Shown in pieces: positions 54,601 to 63,410 of a stretch of DNA of 64,000 nt. The notes under the pieces were generated by a model, which saw only the letters and a list, made by a program, of their open reading frames with translations, did not search any database and was not told the origin of the DNA. The stretch is taken from the NCBI GenBank assembly GCA_018694835.1, contig JABHOG010000004.1:1-64000 (forward strand), in the 5' to 3' direction. This DNA is from Planctomycetota bacterium. GTDB lineage: Bacteria; Planctomycetota; UBA8108; UBA1146. How positions within the stretch are numbered: the stretch's first letter is position 1; the number at the start of each line of letters is the position of its first letter. Both the position numbers and the translations under genes were made by a program.

Positions 54601-54708
54601 TCGACCCTGCTGACCCTGATCGTGTTACCGGTGGTGCTCTCCTTCATCCTGAAGGCGAAGAAGCCAGATCTCGCACCAGAAACGGGAGCCGAACAGGCTT
54701 CGATGTAG
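51622..54708 (+). CDS. RND family efflux permease (second of two)
   Basis: 1,028 residues with the same layout as the previous gene: RPITTLTVHILLVLGGILSIDRIPL, TM4 motif LMLGVGMLVDTAVVVVESIVRR and GLILLCGIVVNNGIVLIDQVRRR. About residues 635-655 hold a glycine/arginine/serine-rich insertion in the second periplasmic loop (DEGWGWGGRGHGGGSRSS) that is not typical. Two permeases sharing one adaptor suggest a heteromeric pump such as MdtBC, or two pumps with one adaptor. Translationally coupled to the first permease. Confidence 0.92.
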   Translation: MKPFVRFCLSRPITTLTVHILLVLGGILSIDRIPLSATPNLGRMSVNINIPYPNASPIQVENEVVRPLEEALATLRRVRGFNSESREGNGRVTLRFDYGEDLDQVKVEIRERLARAMDQLPVEDLDRIRLSTGGWGADADAIMEARISAVGINLSENYDLLVNRIQRPLERLDGVGQVKLDGVTPKEIRISFTKGELERHGLTLGRVAQEIRNSNVDATIGRVWSDGKTRRLRLINALSDVEAMRQMPINRNGLRLGQVATIEKKEGELRWGRHLNGSYAVSLEISQEAGANTVEVCKKVREEVARIALDPQLAGINLLVWQDQGQMIVSSLARLRDAGIIGGGLALMILLIFLRRFSATLLVGMAIPISVLAALSVLHFLDQELNIITIMALMLGVGMLVDTAVVVVESIVRRAGLGDDPMTAATTGTLEVATPVFAATLTTMVVFLPVFISERNGFSDALASVGLVISLTIGASLFVSLTLVPMVAARIYSGGDPGLSSWFMKFRDGYENLLKSAMAHRSVTLTVAVAATLSVVIPFENGFRMDLSDADWKSNYANISYRPVEGLDYREMEKTVTDIENFLASHREVIGEGDIYSWYKDGYALTRIYPPPAMATEDYIAELRGRIDEVLPKVPGFRIRTDEGWGWGGRGHGGGSRSSAGSFRIRLAGDSSSYLDDLGIKVASYLSGIVGIIEAEVVGDEEVDELRLEPDQDLLGRLQVSGDTVARSISSAFSGNRLSQLRTQSGDLDITLGLDEEETDSVEELNFMRFPLTDTLELPIEEIGVVKQVEAPNRRRRDQRLANLTVSVQYDPSSKEQIQQRLETALEKYPWPVGYSWDLGEGWSGRWRNRSSFGEGLYLSVFLVYLVLACLFESLRTPLVLMVTVLLAVPGVIWTLWLQGDALDTPAAVGLILLCGIVVNNGIVLIDQVRRRLEEGLDPITAIRKGASDRLRPILITALTTVLGLIPMAYGTQMLTGPQFNTLGKAIVGGLSASTLLTLIVLPVVLSFILKAKKPDLAPETGAEQASM

Positions 54709-54726
54709 CGATTCCGAACACTCATT

Positions 54727-54740
54727 ACCCGGAAACGGGT
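54727..54740. other. Small hairpin after the RND operon
   Basis: ACCCG-GAAA-CGGGT, a short stem with a stable GNRA loop, 19 bases after the second permease's stop. No T run follows, so termination is uncertain. The rest of the 231-base gap to the secretion genes shows nothing I recognise. Confidence 0.4.
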
Positions 54741-54939
54741 ATTGTGCGAGGGGTCGCTCCTCATGATTTTCGGAGCATGGTCATAAACTATGTTCTTGAA
54801 GTGGCTTACAGGATCACAGTAGATCTGAGTGGAAGCATCAAGAGCCTTTAGAATGGCATGAGTTCTGCCGATCAATAGGCAGTGAGTCCTCACCGATGAG
54901 GGACCTCTTTGTCGAGCCGCCAGATGAGCCGGAGATCCG

Positions 54940-56454
54940 ATGAATCAGTTACCGCGAGCCCACGAGAATGCGCCACGATCCCCCGAGGGGGGAATTGCGC
55001 TGTTCGTCGTGTTGATCCTGGTACTGGTCCTGACCGTCGTCATCACCCAGTTGATCTTCGTCACCAAGATCGAGGAGCGAATCTCGCGCAATCGACAGGG
55101 TCGAACCGCTCTCTCCTACGCCTTGCAGGCCTCTGGACGCCAGGTGCTGCTGAATCTCTCCTCTGATTTGATGGAAGATCTCGGCTATCTGGAAGATTTA
55201 GAGGAGGAAGATATGAACGGAATGGAGACCGGAGGGGAGGGGGTGGATACCCAGCTTCCCGGAGGTCTTCCAATTCCAGGATCGGGTGGAGGCGGGGGCG
55301 ATGGCTCCAGAGGATCGGAAGACGACCCGGTCGACACCCACCACGACCTGTGGGCACGCCCGATTCAGGATTCCATCAACGGTGTCGAGGTCGTTGGAAT
55401 GGTCGTCGATGGAGAATCCTGCATCGACCTCAATCACATCTTCTCGCTCGCTGCACTGCCCGAGGATGAGGAGAGTGAACTCGATGCTCTCGAAGAAGCG
55501 GCTGCTGGAAACGCTGCGATTGATGGGCTGCTACAAGAAACGGGACTACTGGAAGAATTCGTGCCTCCAGAGCAAGAAGAAGTCGAAGAAGCCCAGGTGA
55601 TCCTTGAACGGTTGATCGAGGGCGTCATCGATTTCAACACTGAAAATGGCTTCGATTACATCGAAACTCCGGATCCACGAGATACCGCAGAGGCGATCGT
55701 TTCGTTGGTTCACCAGCGTGTCCTCGATGAAAATCTGCGCAGAATCCGTAGCCTGGATTCGATCCGTCAGCTGGAAGAAGTCACCTGGGAGTTGTTCTAC
55801 GGACCCATCGACCCGGCGACACTGGAAGAAGATGATGAGTTTGACCAGGAAGATACCGGCGGAATGATGGAGGACCTCCAGGCGCTGGCCCCCGGATCCT
55901 TCGACGATCTCGAGGCATCCGGGTTCGAACTTCTCGATGGGGGAGTGGATCAGATTCCGACTCCCATCGGGCTTCGACATGTCATGACCGCAAACTCGTC
56001 GGGCAAGATCAACCTCAACACCGCAAGGCCTGAGGTGCTGGTCGCCATGCTTCGATCCTTCGAGGATTTCGATGAGGCGAAGGAGATCGCATGGCAGATT
56101 CGAGACCATTGCAATAGTTACCAGGAGGAGATCGACGAGGTGACCGGGGAGATCATCGACGATCTGCTCAGCGAATTTGGTGTCGAGGATGAGGAAATCC
56201 AGCAATTCGAGTACTTCACCAGTTTCGAGCAGTTGAAACAGGTCGATGAGGCCTGGGAAGACACCAGTGGCTCGGAGGGCTCCGTATTCGAACTCCTGCA
56301 GCAGGACCTCGAGGATCATGTTGTTTTTTCTAGCAATTTTTTCACCACAACCATCGAAGGAACGAGCGAGGATCGCTCTCTCTCGGGTAGAATGGTTTGT
56401 GCCAGGAAAGGACAGCACGTGGTTGTAATTTCCTGGAAGGAAGTGCGCCGATGA
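54940..56454 (+). CDS. Type II secretion minor pseudopilin GspK-like protein
   Basis: 504 residues. A short polar N-terminus and prepilin-like helix (GGIALFVVLILVLVLTVVITQLIF, then TKIEERISRNRQGRTAL) is the GspK start. The rest is two SAM-like regions with a long acidic insertion (LPEDEESELDALEEAA), ending in SGKINLNTARPEVLVAMLRSF, the helix-hairpin-helix signature of GspK. It caps the pseudopilus tip. Longer and more acidic than proteobacterial GspK (~320 residues). ATG with GGAG upstream. First of four secretion genes in a row. Confidence 0.82.
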   Translation: MNQLPRAHENAPRSPEGGIALFVVLILVLVLTVVITQLIFVTKIEERISRNRQGRTALSYALQASGRQVLLNLSSDLMEDLGYLEDLEEEDMNGMETGGEGVDTQLPGGLPIPGSGGGGGDGSRGSEDDPVDTHHDLWARPIQDSINGVEVVGMVVDGESCIDLNHIFSLAALPEDEESELDALEEAAAGNAAIDGLLQETGLLEEFVPPEQEEVEEAQVILERLIEGVIDFNTENGFDYIETPDPRDTAEAIVSLVHQRVLDENLRRIRSLDSIRQLEEVTWELFYGPIDPATLEEDDEFDQEDTGGMMEDLQALAPGSFDDLEASGFELLDGGVDQIPTPIGLRHVMTANSSGKINLNTARPEVLVAMLRSFEDFDEAKEIAWQIRDHCNSYQEEIDEVTGEIIDDLLSEFGVEDEEIQQFEYFTSFEQLKQVDEAWEDTSGSEGSVFELLQQDLEDHVVFSSNFFTTTIEGTSEDRSLSGRMVCARKGQHVVVISWKEVRR

Positions 56455-56476
56455 AGGTTTCGTGGAGGATTAATCG

Positions 56477-57637
56477 ATGCCAAAAGTGAGCATCCAACTA
56501 CTACGGAGCGGAATTCTGCTCTTCAATATTTCAGCGATGACCCTGCTCGGGTTCGTGATGTACGACCTGCTGCTCGAATCTCCGCAGGATGTGCCGGTTC
56601 GCCTGGTCGATCCGCAAGACTTCGAGTTGAAGGAGCAGGCTGCTCGTCCGGTTCCCAACCAGTACCGGGAGATCATCGGAGAACTTTACCGCACTGCGCC
56701 ACAGGCTCCTGTCGCGCAGATCAAGCCGGTCGAATCGACGCTACCGTTGCTCGATTCGGGCCCCATCGGAGAATGGGAAATCGTTGGAGTCATCTACTCT
56801 CCTGAGGGACAGCGATTTGCATCCATCCAGGAGAAGGGGCAGACCAATGTCCTCAAATCGTCGAGTCGTAGCGGGCGCCCCGTCAACACGAGCCGTGTTC
56901 GCGGTAGAAGCACCAGGGGTGGTGGAGCATCCGCCATCAATAGGGCGAGTTCCAGAACCTCGGGCCGTTCCCCGACCTCGAATCAACGGGTGCGATACCT
57001 GGAGCAGGGCAAAGAGTTCAGGATCGATGAGAACAGTTACATGGTGGTCGAGATCAAGGACCAACCCAAACAGGTGATCTACGAGCACAACGGACGCAGT
57101 TACACCCTTCGTCAGGAGTCGATCATCGATCCGGTGATCCATGAGGAAGGCGAGACGCTGGTACTGCGGGGATTCAGTCCGGAAGAACTGGAACTTCTCA
57201 CAGGTGGCCAGACAGGAGCCAGTGCTGTAGGTCGGTTGTCCGCGATCCCTGAAGATGTGAGGGGCTCGATTCGCGGCAATGACGGCAAGCCGATGCGCGG
57301 AACCGAAGTTCCCAAGTCACCTACCACCCGTCCTACCGGAGTCGTTCCACCCAGAGGTGTTTCGCCGAGGACTCCCACGACCAAGCCCAATTCCAGAACC
57401 AATAGTCGTAGTTTTGGTGATCCCAGGTCAGACCAGAGAGGGAGAGTTGCACCTCCGAACAAGGCCAAGCCGAAACTTCGTGGCGGAACATCCACCCAGA
57501 CACCCAGCTCAAGGGTGGGGCAGGCGACTCTTGAAGCGACGCTCGGAGTGGATGTCGAGTCAAACCCTCAGGAAGCGATTCGTCGTCTCGAAGAACTTCA
57601 GCGAGCCCGTCAACAAAACCAGCCAAATCAGACCTGA
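56477..57637 (+). CDS. GspC/PilP-like inner-membrane component of the secretion system
   Basis: 386 residues with one N-terminal membrane helix (GILLFNISAMTLLGFVMYDLLL). A beta-rich segment GPIGEWEIVGVIYSPEGQRFASIQEKG resembles the homology region of GspC or PilP but is split by a ~75-residue Ser/Arg/Thr-rich insertion before FRIDENSYMVVEIKDQPKQVIY. The C-terminal ~150 residues are Pro/Thr/Arg-rich and disordered. Assignment rests mainly on position between GspK and GspL-like genes and on the membrane/beta layout. GGAGG precedes the ATG. Confidence 0.6.
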   Translation: MPKVSIQLLRSGILLFNISAMTLLGFVMYDLLLESPQDVPVRLVDPQDFELKEQAARPVPNQYREIIGELYRTAPQAPVAQIKPVESTLPLLDSGPIGEWEIVGVIYSPEGQRFASIQEKGQTNVLKSSSRSGRPVNTSRVRGRSTRGGGASAINRASSRTSGRSPTSNQRVRYLEQGKEFRIDENSYMVVEIKDQPKQVIYEHNGRSYTLRQESIIDPVIHEEGETLVLRGFSPEELELLTGGQTGASAVGRLSAIPEDVRGSIRGNDGKPMRGTEVPKSPTTRPTGVVPPRGVSPRTPTTKPNSRTNSRSFGDPRSDQRGRVAPPNKAKPKLRGGTSTQTPSSRVGQATLEATLGVDVESNPQEAIRRLEELQRARQQNQPNQT

Positions 57638-57673
57638 TTCCCATCCCGAGGATGATTTGAGAGGAGCCCTGTC

Positions 57674-59416
57674 GTGGCCCTGCACGCAGGAATAGAAATC
57701 GATGGATCTGACGTCTCGATCGCAGTGGTGGATTCCACTGCGAAACAGACCGTCATCATCGACTACATCGAGGCCAAGATTATCGGAGAAAGTAGCGAGG
57801 AGCGCCTCGCGTCTCTGGAGTCCATCCTTCATGGAGCACTGGAAAATCACGGGAGCAAGACCATCGAGGTGGTCAGTTCCATTCCGACTCGGATGTCGAC
57901 CTTGAGAGAGATCTCGGTTCCATTCACCAATGAAGATGTCATTTCCAAGACGATTCGGTATGAGAGCGAAGGGCATCTCCCATCCGCCTCCATCGATGAT
58001 CTGATCATCGAGTTCATCAAGTGTTCAGAAACTGAAGATTCGAGCCGGCTGCTGATCAGCGCAGTGCAAAAGAAAATCGTCGGTGCTCATCTGGAAATGC
58101 TTCGTGAAGGCGGGGTGGATCCAGTCCAGGTCGAGGTCGATGCCACCGCCCTGGCGACTTCACTCCATGTATCTCGACCAGATCTCAGGGGTGGACGCAC
58201 TCTTCTCATCGGCATGGAAGCGGGTCATACGACCTTCGTTCTGCTCGAGGAGGGAAGAGTCATGAGGATTCGATCGACCTCGAATCATCTCCAGCCATCC
58301 GCGATACCGTCGCTGGCGACCTCCGCGACCGGCAGCTCAAGTGGGGCCGTGGAAGGGTTCGAAACGACTCCTTCAGAATCTGCGGTGGAGTTTGCAGACC
58401 TGATGCAAGGAAGCGAATCGGATGAGGACCTTGGTGGTGAGGAAGAACTCGCCATCGCAGTGGTCTCGGATGAAGACTTCGAGCGATTGAACGCGGAAAT
58501 GACATCGTCTCCAGCGCTGCCTCCAGCCGACCCGGAAGAGGTGATTGGGCGACTATTCACCGAGATCGAGCGGACTTTTGCCGGGATCTTGATGAGATCA
58601 CCGCTGGACCGAATCGTTGTTTCCGGAAGCGCCGCTTGCGACCTGGGAATTTCGGATCGTCTGGCAGAAGAGTATGAGGTGCCCGCTCAGCAACTTCGTG
58701 TCTGCGACGGGGTCGAAACTGGAATGCCGATAGCCTTGATCGATCGCTGCAACAGATCGGGTGGTGTGTCCGTTGGGCTGGCGCTTCAGTCAGCAGGGCA
58801 AGGGCTGACTCGATTTGACTTCCGTAAGGAAGAATTTCGGTATGAGCGAAGATTTGCCAAGTTGTTGCCTGGACTGATGCTGATGGGATTAATCCTCTGC
58901 TTCATGTCCGTGACCTGGCTGGTCGAAAGCCACCGTGAGAAGCAATACCGCAAAGCAGAGTACGAGACGGTGAGATCCAACGAAGAAGCAGTGTACATGG
59001 CCAGGTTTGGCGAGAGTCCGAAGAGTTCCAAGCCCAATTATTTGAGAAGTGCAGAAAATAAGATCGCTGCATTGAAGGGGGTTGGATCCGGGTCGACCAG
59101 GCAGAAACTGGTGCAGTACTTGCCAGGAATGGATTTGATCAAGGATGTGACCGGAGGAGTCTCTTCAGCGAATCCAAAGGTCTATCCGATCTGGAAATCG
59201 ATCGAGATCAACGGCGCCAAGAAAAAAAACGGGGTCTCGACGGTGATCTTCGAGGTGCCAGATGCCGCTTCAGGAGAGCGAGTGATTACAGCTCTGGAGC
59301 AGAGGTCCAAGTACTTTAATATCGAGGATGACATCAAGCCTGCTGGCGATCGGAAAAAGGTCACCCTGAAACTGAAGTTGAAGTCCTCAATTACAGAAAC
59401 TGACGGGAGGAGGTAA
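57674..59416 (+). CDS. GspL/PilM-like assembly protein
   Basis: 580 residues. The N-terminal ~370 residues have the actin-like PilM/GspL cytoplasmic fold (GIEIDGSDVSIAVVDST, LLISAVQKKIVGAHLEMLREGGVDPVQVEVDATAL, TLLIGMEAGHTTFVLLEEGRVM), with a Ser/Glu-rich insertion. One membrane helix (LLPGLMLMGLILCFMSVTWLV) is followed by a coiled periplasmic part like PilN/GspL-C. It therefore combines PilM and PilN functions in one chain, as in GspL. GTG start with GAGGAG upstream. Confidence 0.78.
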   Translation: MALHAGIEIDGSDVSIAVVDSTAKQTVIIDYIEAKIIGESSEERLASLESILHGALENHGSKTIEVVSSIPTRMSTLREISVPFTNEDVISKTIRYESEGHLPSASIDDLIIEFIKCSETEDSSRLLISAVQKKIVGAHLEMLREGGVDPVQVEVDATALATSLHVSRPDLRGGRTLLIGMEAGHTTFVLLEEGRVMRIRSTSNHLQPSAIPSLATSATGSSSGAVEGFETTPSESAVEFADLMQGSESDEDLGGEEELAIAVVSDEDFERLNAEMTSSPALPPADPEEVIGRLFTEIERTFAGILMRSPLDRIVVSGSAACDLGISDRLAEEYEVPAQQLRVCDGVETGMPIALIDRCNRSGGVSVGLALQSAGQGLTRFDFRKEEFRYERRFAKLLPGLMLMGLILCFMSVTWLVESHREKQYRKAEYETVRSNEEAVYMARFGESPKSSKPNYLRSAENKIAALKGVGSGSTRQKLVQYLPGMDLIKDVTGGVSSANPKVYPIWKSIEINGAKKKNGVSTVIFEVPDAASGERVITALEQRSKYFNIEDDIKPAGDRKKVTLKLKLKSSITETDGRR

Positions 59417-59418
59417 CG

Positions 59419-59967
59419 ATGGCGGATCATGGCAAAACCAGTGATTTGACACAGATCATTCTCCTGACCTTGTTCCTGTGCTCCGGGGTGTTCGGTGCCT
59501 GGGGATACTGGTTACACACCAGTGCTGAGGAGTATCGCGCTGCAACCGAAAGTGAGAGTCGCACGTTGACGAATCTCAAGGAACTGCTCAACTCTGCTGA
59601 GAGTAAAGAAGTGGTTCTGGATCATCTACGTCGCGAGGAAAGTAAGAAAAACTCTGGCAAGATCAGCACCACCATCGCCGAGATCATCGAGTCGATGAAA
59701 AACAGTGCTTCCAAGCCCGAGATCAAGAGTCAAAGTAATGATGCGGAACCAAAACAAGGGATCACCAAGCATAGTTATGCTGCGACTTTTGAGAACAGGC
59801 CTCTGCGCGAGCAGATCACCTTCTTGGCTCATATTCAGACTCGTGCACCTCACCTTGGATTTGAAAAGGTGAAGCTCACCAACAGGGCCAAGAAAGATTC
59901 CGAGGCGGAGTTATGGGAGCTCTATCTGGTGCTGGTGAATTACAGTGGCGAATCGCCCACTCGGTAG
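59419..59967 (+). CDS. GspM/PilO-like assembly protein
   Basis: 182 residues. One N-terminal membrane helix (IILLTLFLCSGVFGAWGYWL), then coiled coil and a small ferredoxin-like domain ending AELWELYLVLVNYSG. This matches GspM/PilO in size and layout. It starts two bases after the GspL-like stop with GGAGG in the overlap region. No GspD, E, F or G is in the window, so the machine is completed elsewhere. Confidence 0.72.
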   Translation: MADHGKTSDLTQIILLTLFLCSGVFGAWGYWLHTSAEEYRAATESESRTLTNLKELLNSAESKEVVLDHLRREESKKNSGKISTTIAEIIESMKNSASKPEIKSQSNDAEPKQGITKHSYAATFENRPLREQITFLAHIQTRAPHLGFEKVKLTNRAKKDSEAELWELYLVLVNYSGESPTR

Positions 59968-60013
59968 TAATCCAAACGCGGTAATCCAAACGTGGTTTGG
60001 CGAGGGCGGCGGA

Positions 60014-62149
60014 TCAGTTTCCTGACGTGAACAGTAGCGCTCGACAGGTTCGGCTCTCTGGCGAGGCGGCCACGATCAGCGCACCACCCCACAAAGCGAC
60101 CGCCCGCGGGGCCAGCAGTAACTCTTCGCCATCGGCGGATGCCCTGCTGAGAGGCTTGCACACCCGCTCCACGACTCCTGAGAAGGGGTCGTAGATCGCC
60201 GCTTCCGATGTCGGAAGTCCACCACGGTCAAAGCCACCTGCGATGAGAATCCTACCACCGGGAAGTTCCACGATGCTGGGCTGATAGAGCTCGACGGGAA
60301 GTCTCCCTGCCGGGATCCAGCGCAACTGGATGCGCCCGAATCTCGTATCCTGCTGCTCGAGCAGGAAACTAGTCCGGCATTCAGTCGGCTGGAAGGGGGT
60401 CAATGCATCCGGGTTCGGTTCCCGGCGAGTTCCGGCGACCAGCAAGGCTCGATTTCCCTGGGCAGTACTATCTCCGATCGATTGCAGTCGCAATCCGCGA
60501 CGGGGTCCGGGTAAGTTCGATCCTGGTTTATCGATCAGCAATGTCCGGCTGGTCCTCGATTCTGCACGGATCCTGAACGCTTCCGGATGATCCAGTACTC
60601 GGCAGTGCTCGGTGTCGAACGGCACGTGAGGAGCACCCAGTGACCCTCCGTAGCCACCATAGAGCAGCAACAACGGTTGCTCAGAATCCTCGAACAGGAT
60701 CGAGCCATGCTGGTGCCTCGGATGGCGCAACTCACCGATCTGGTAGGTCGTGCTGATCGCTTTCGGTCCACGATCCCCGTCGAGGATCTCGATCTCGATC
60801 TGTTCGATGAGTCCGTTCAGATGTCCATCGAGACGACCCGCCACCACGATCACTGTGTTTCTCTGGGCGATCGGATGGGCGGAATGCTCGAATCTAGCAC
60901 TGGATGGTGACTCGCTCTCGACCGGAATGAAGCGGCTCATTTCAGCGGACAGAATCAGCACCTCGGCATCGTTACGGGCTCGGGAGCCATCCCAGCCTCC
61001 AGTGATCAGGACCAGATCGTCTTCGGTTTCGAGCAAGCCGTCGACACCGGGGAGGAGCGTCGCGCAGTGATCAGCACGGGCCGCTTGCATCGGAATCGGG
61101 CCCTGGTGATTTCCCATCGGGTCGATGATCCATGCGCTGGAGAGAACCCTTCCAGAAGATCCGACCATCATCGTCCTGCCACCAGCGATCAGAACCTTCC
61201 CCCCCGGCAATCGGGTCAGGGAGTGACCCGCAAGGGCGGGCAAGCCTGGAGGTAACTCGAGATCTTGCCAGGGGGCACAATCTCCTTCCAGGTCGACCAC
61301 CAGCGGCGATGCCACACCACCGCCTTGATCGGTGATCAGTTCCTGTGAGGGCAAGATGGTGGTGCCGGCTACAGCGATGCCACTGGGGGACCCTTCAAAT
61401 CGTGATCGGCTGTGCTCATGCATCCCATCGATGGTGAGGAAGGGGAGTTCTCCCAGGAGGATGCTGGTTTCACGCGAGGGGGGACCATCGAGAAATCGCG
61501 CAGGAACCTTGCTGGAACCGAGTTGATCCCCTTTCACCGAGAGCCGGATCAAGCTCGATGAAATCTGCAGTCTTCGATCGAGAAGGATCTGGGAGAAGTG
61601 GACCGGTCGATTCCAGCGAAGCACCACCAGGTCTTCCCGATTGACGGTGGAACTGCGATCTGAATCGACCCATCTGGCATCCTCGAGAATCGCCGGTTCA
61701 GGCGCCGGAAGTTCCAGCAACACCGGTCCGACCACACCCTCGATCGGCTGACCCAGGTCATCCTTGAGACCCATCAATCCCAGGTCGAGGGAAACCATAA
61801 CCGAGTGTTCGGAACCGATCTGGTCGAGATGGTCAAATCCCGATTCTAGTTCAGCGATGAGCACATTGAGATGGTCAGTACGTTGGAATGAGTACTGCTC
61901 CGCACCCGTGGCTCCCTCGATCATCAGGCCGACGCGAGGGTTCGAGGGCAGTTCCAGGGAGGCATCGAGGACCAAGATGATCTGGTCGCCCTCGCCCAGT
62001 CCATCTTCAAGGAGGCCTTCGATCCGGGCAGAGATCAATTCCGGGTGAGTCGTCGGTTGGCAGCCGATGCATCCGAGCAACAGCAATAGCAGGAGCAACA
62101 GTCCCGATCGAGACGGAGATGATTGTGGCTGCTGAACTGGCCAGATCAT
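60014..62149 (-). CDS. Kelch-like repeat lipoprotein
   Basis: 711 residues from the ATG reading MIWPVQQP, with AGAGG four bases upstream; the track ORF is 33 codons longer. A lipoprotein signal (LLLLLLLLLGCIGC) is followed by a ~250-residue Ig-like/bacterial big-domain region (ARIEGLLEDGLGEGDQIILVLD), and the C-terminal ~440 residues hold kelch-type blades: LPGGKVLIAGGRTMMVGS, DDLVLITGGWDGSRARND, NTVIVVAGRLDGHLNG, PLLLLYGGYGGSLG and LPGGRILIAGGFDRGG. Probably a surface beta-propeller for binding; no catalytic motif is seen. Confidence 0.82.
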   Translation of the reverse strand: MIWPVQQPQSSPSRSGLLLLLLLLLGCIGCQPTTHPELISARIEGLLEDGLGEGDQIILVLDASLELPSNPRVGLMIEGATGAEQYSFQRTDHLNVLIAELESGFDHLDQIGSEHSVMVSLDLGLMGLKDDLGQPIEGVVGPVLLELPAPEPAILEDARWVDSDRSSTVNREDLVVLRWNRPVHFSQILLDRRLQISSSLIRLSVKGDQLGSSKVPARFLDGPPSRETSILLGELPFLTIDGMHEHSRSRFEGSPSGIAVAGTTILPSQELITDQGGGVASPLVVDLEGDCAPWQDLELPPGLPALAGHSLTRLPGGKVLIAGGRTMMVGSSGRVLSSAWIIDPMGNHQGPIPMQAARADHCATLLPGVDGLLETEDDLVLITGGWDGSRARNDAEVLILSAEMSRFIPVESESPSSARFEHSAHPIAQRNTVIVVAGRLDGHLNGLIEQIEIEILDGDRGPKAISTTYQIGELRHPRHQHGSILFEDSEQPLLLLYGGYGGSLGAPHVPFDTEHCRVLDHPEAFRIRAESRTSRTLLIDKPGSNLPGPRRGLRLQSIGDSTAQGNRALLVAGTRREPNPDALTPFQPTECRTSFLLEQQDTRFGRIQLRWIPAGRLPVELYQPSIVELPGGRILIAGGFDRGGLPTSEAAIYDPFSGVVERVCKPLSRASADGEELLLAPRAVALWGGALIVAASPESRTCRALLFTSGN

Positions 62150-62264
62150 CGAGCCTCTTCCTCTATCTTCTGTGGATGGGGTCCTGTACCGAAGGCAATG
62201 CTGTACTGCCCTGAGATAGATCGTGACATCGCGGAGGCCCACTCTCAAGCGGGCCGCGGAACAG

Positions 62265-63410
62265 TTAGCCGGAGATTCCCAGAGAATCGAGTGCTCGGAT
62301 CACTTCTTCGCGAACCCTTAGGGGCTGAGAACTGTCATCGCGGGCTGTCCTCAAGGCCTCCACCACTGCATCGCCTTCGATACGTAGCAATGCCCTCACT
62401 GCAGAGATGCGTGTGGCTAGAACCTCGTCTTCTTGCAGGATGCGGGTGACCAGGGGAACCGAGCGTACATCGCGGATACCGCCCAGGGCCCCGAGGATCG
62501 ATTGGCGTACATATGGATTCCTCTCCTCCACGAGAGCGGATTCCACCGGCTGAGCCTGTGCGATTCCTCCCGAGAGTTTCATCCCGTATGCCGCCCGCTG
62601 GCGAACTCTGAAGTGTGAGTTGTCGGTGAGCAATTCCTCGTAAATCCCCAGCGCATCGGCGGATCTCGAATGCTGGGTGAGAGCCCCGACAAAGCGATAG
62701 CGATGAGTTTGGGTGTCTTCTGCGAGGGCACATTCGCTCAAGATCTGGAACGATCGGTCATTGTCGGCTGCCGCGAGGGCCGCCACGGTGTGCTTCACTT
62801 CGCTTTCCTTGGAGTTTCCGGCAGCCCAGTCGTAATGATCGAGCAGTCCTGCGAGAGCTTCATCACTTCCGATCGTACCGAGTGCTCGAAGGAGGAAGCG
62901 GCGGTTGATGAAATCGGGTTCCTCCGCCAGCAAGCCCAGCAGCAGCGGGACATGTTCCTCTGCCAGAGAGTCGAGATAGGCTTCGAGGTCTTGACGAGCA
63001 CGGTCGACCCTATGAGCGGTGGAAGCGTCGAGCGCTTGATCCCATTGTGTCTTGAGGAACAGGCTGTCCAGCTGCTCGCGAATGGCTCTCATCTGTGGCG
63101 TCAGGGAGTCGAGTGGGGAGACCGTTGCCGAAGCGGTGGCTTCGCCAGTGTTGGTGGGCAGTGGTCCCGATCGATTCTCGTCGATCTGTTCTGCCACTCT
63201 CGTCGGAGGATTTCCGATTTCCGGTGAGCGGGTCGGGATCCACAGGTATGCCAGCACCCAGCCGAGGGCCACAAGGGCGAGTACTGCGGGGATGGAACTG
63301 TGGATGCGACCGGATTGCTCGCACCCTCGAATTCCCCGGGGGGATACTGCCGACAGGCGATGAAGCGAAGGATCTACAAGGTTCGAATTACGGAGTCGGA
63401 TCTGGCGCAT
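62265..63410 (-). CDS. HEAT-repeat protein with N-terminal membrane anchor
   Basis: 381 residues from the ATG reading MRQIRLRNSN, which overlaps the preceding gene by 23 bases. One membrane helix (IPAVLALVALGWVLAYLWIP) and a low-complexity linker precede HEAT-type helices (FINRRFLLRALGTIGSDEALAGLL, PYVRQSILGALGGIRDVRSVPLV, TRISAVRALLRIEGDAVVEAL). It is a periplasmic scaffold with no enzyme signature, similar in style to the HEAT part of the cyclophilin lipoprotein at 35886. Confidence 0.8.
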   Translation of the reverse strand: MRQIRLRNSNLVDPSLHRLSAVSPRGIRGCEQSGRIHSSIPAVLALVALGWVLAYLWIPTRSPEIGNPPTRVAEQIDENRSGPLPTNTGEATASATVSPLDSLTPQMRAIREQLDSLFLKTQWDQALDASTAHRVDRARQDLEAYLDSLAEEHVPLLLGLLAEEPDFINRRFLLRALGTIGSDEALAGLLDHYDWAAGNSKESEVKHTVAALAAADNDRSFQILSECALAEDTQTHRYRFVGALTQHSRSADALGIYEELLTDNSHFRVRQRAAYGMKLSGGIAQAQPVESALVEERNPYVRQSILGALGGIRDVRSVPLVTRILQEDEVLATRISAVRALLRIEGDAVVEALRTARDDSSQPLRVREEVIRALDSLGISG

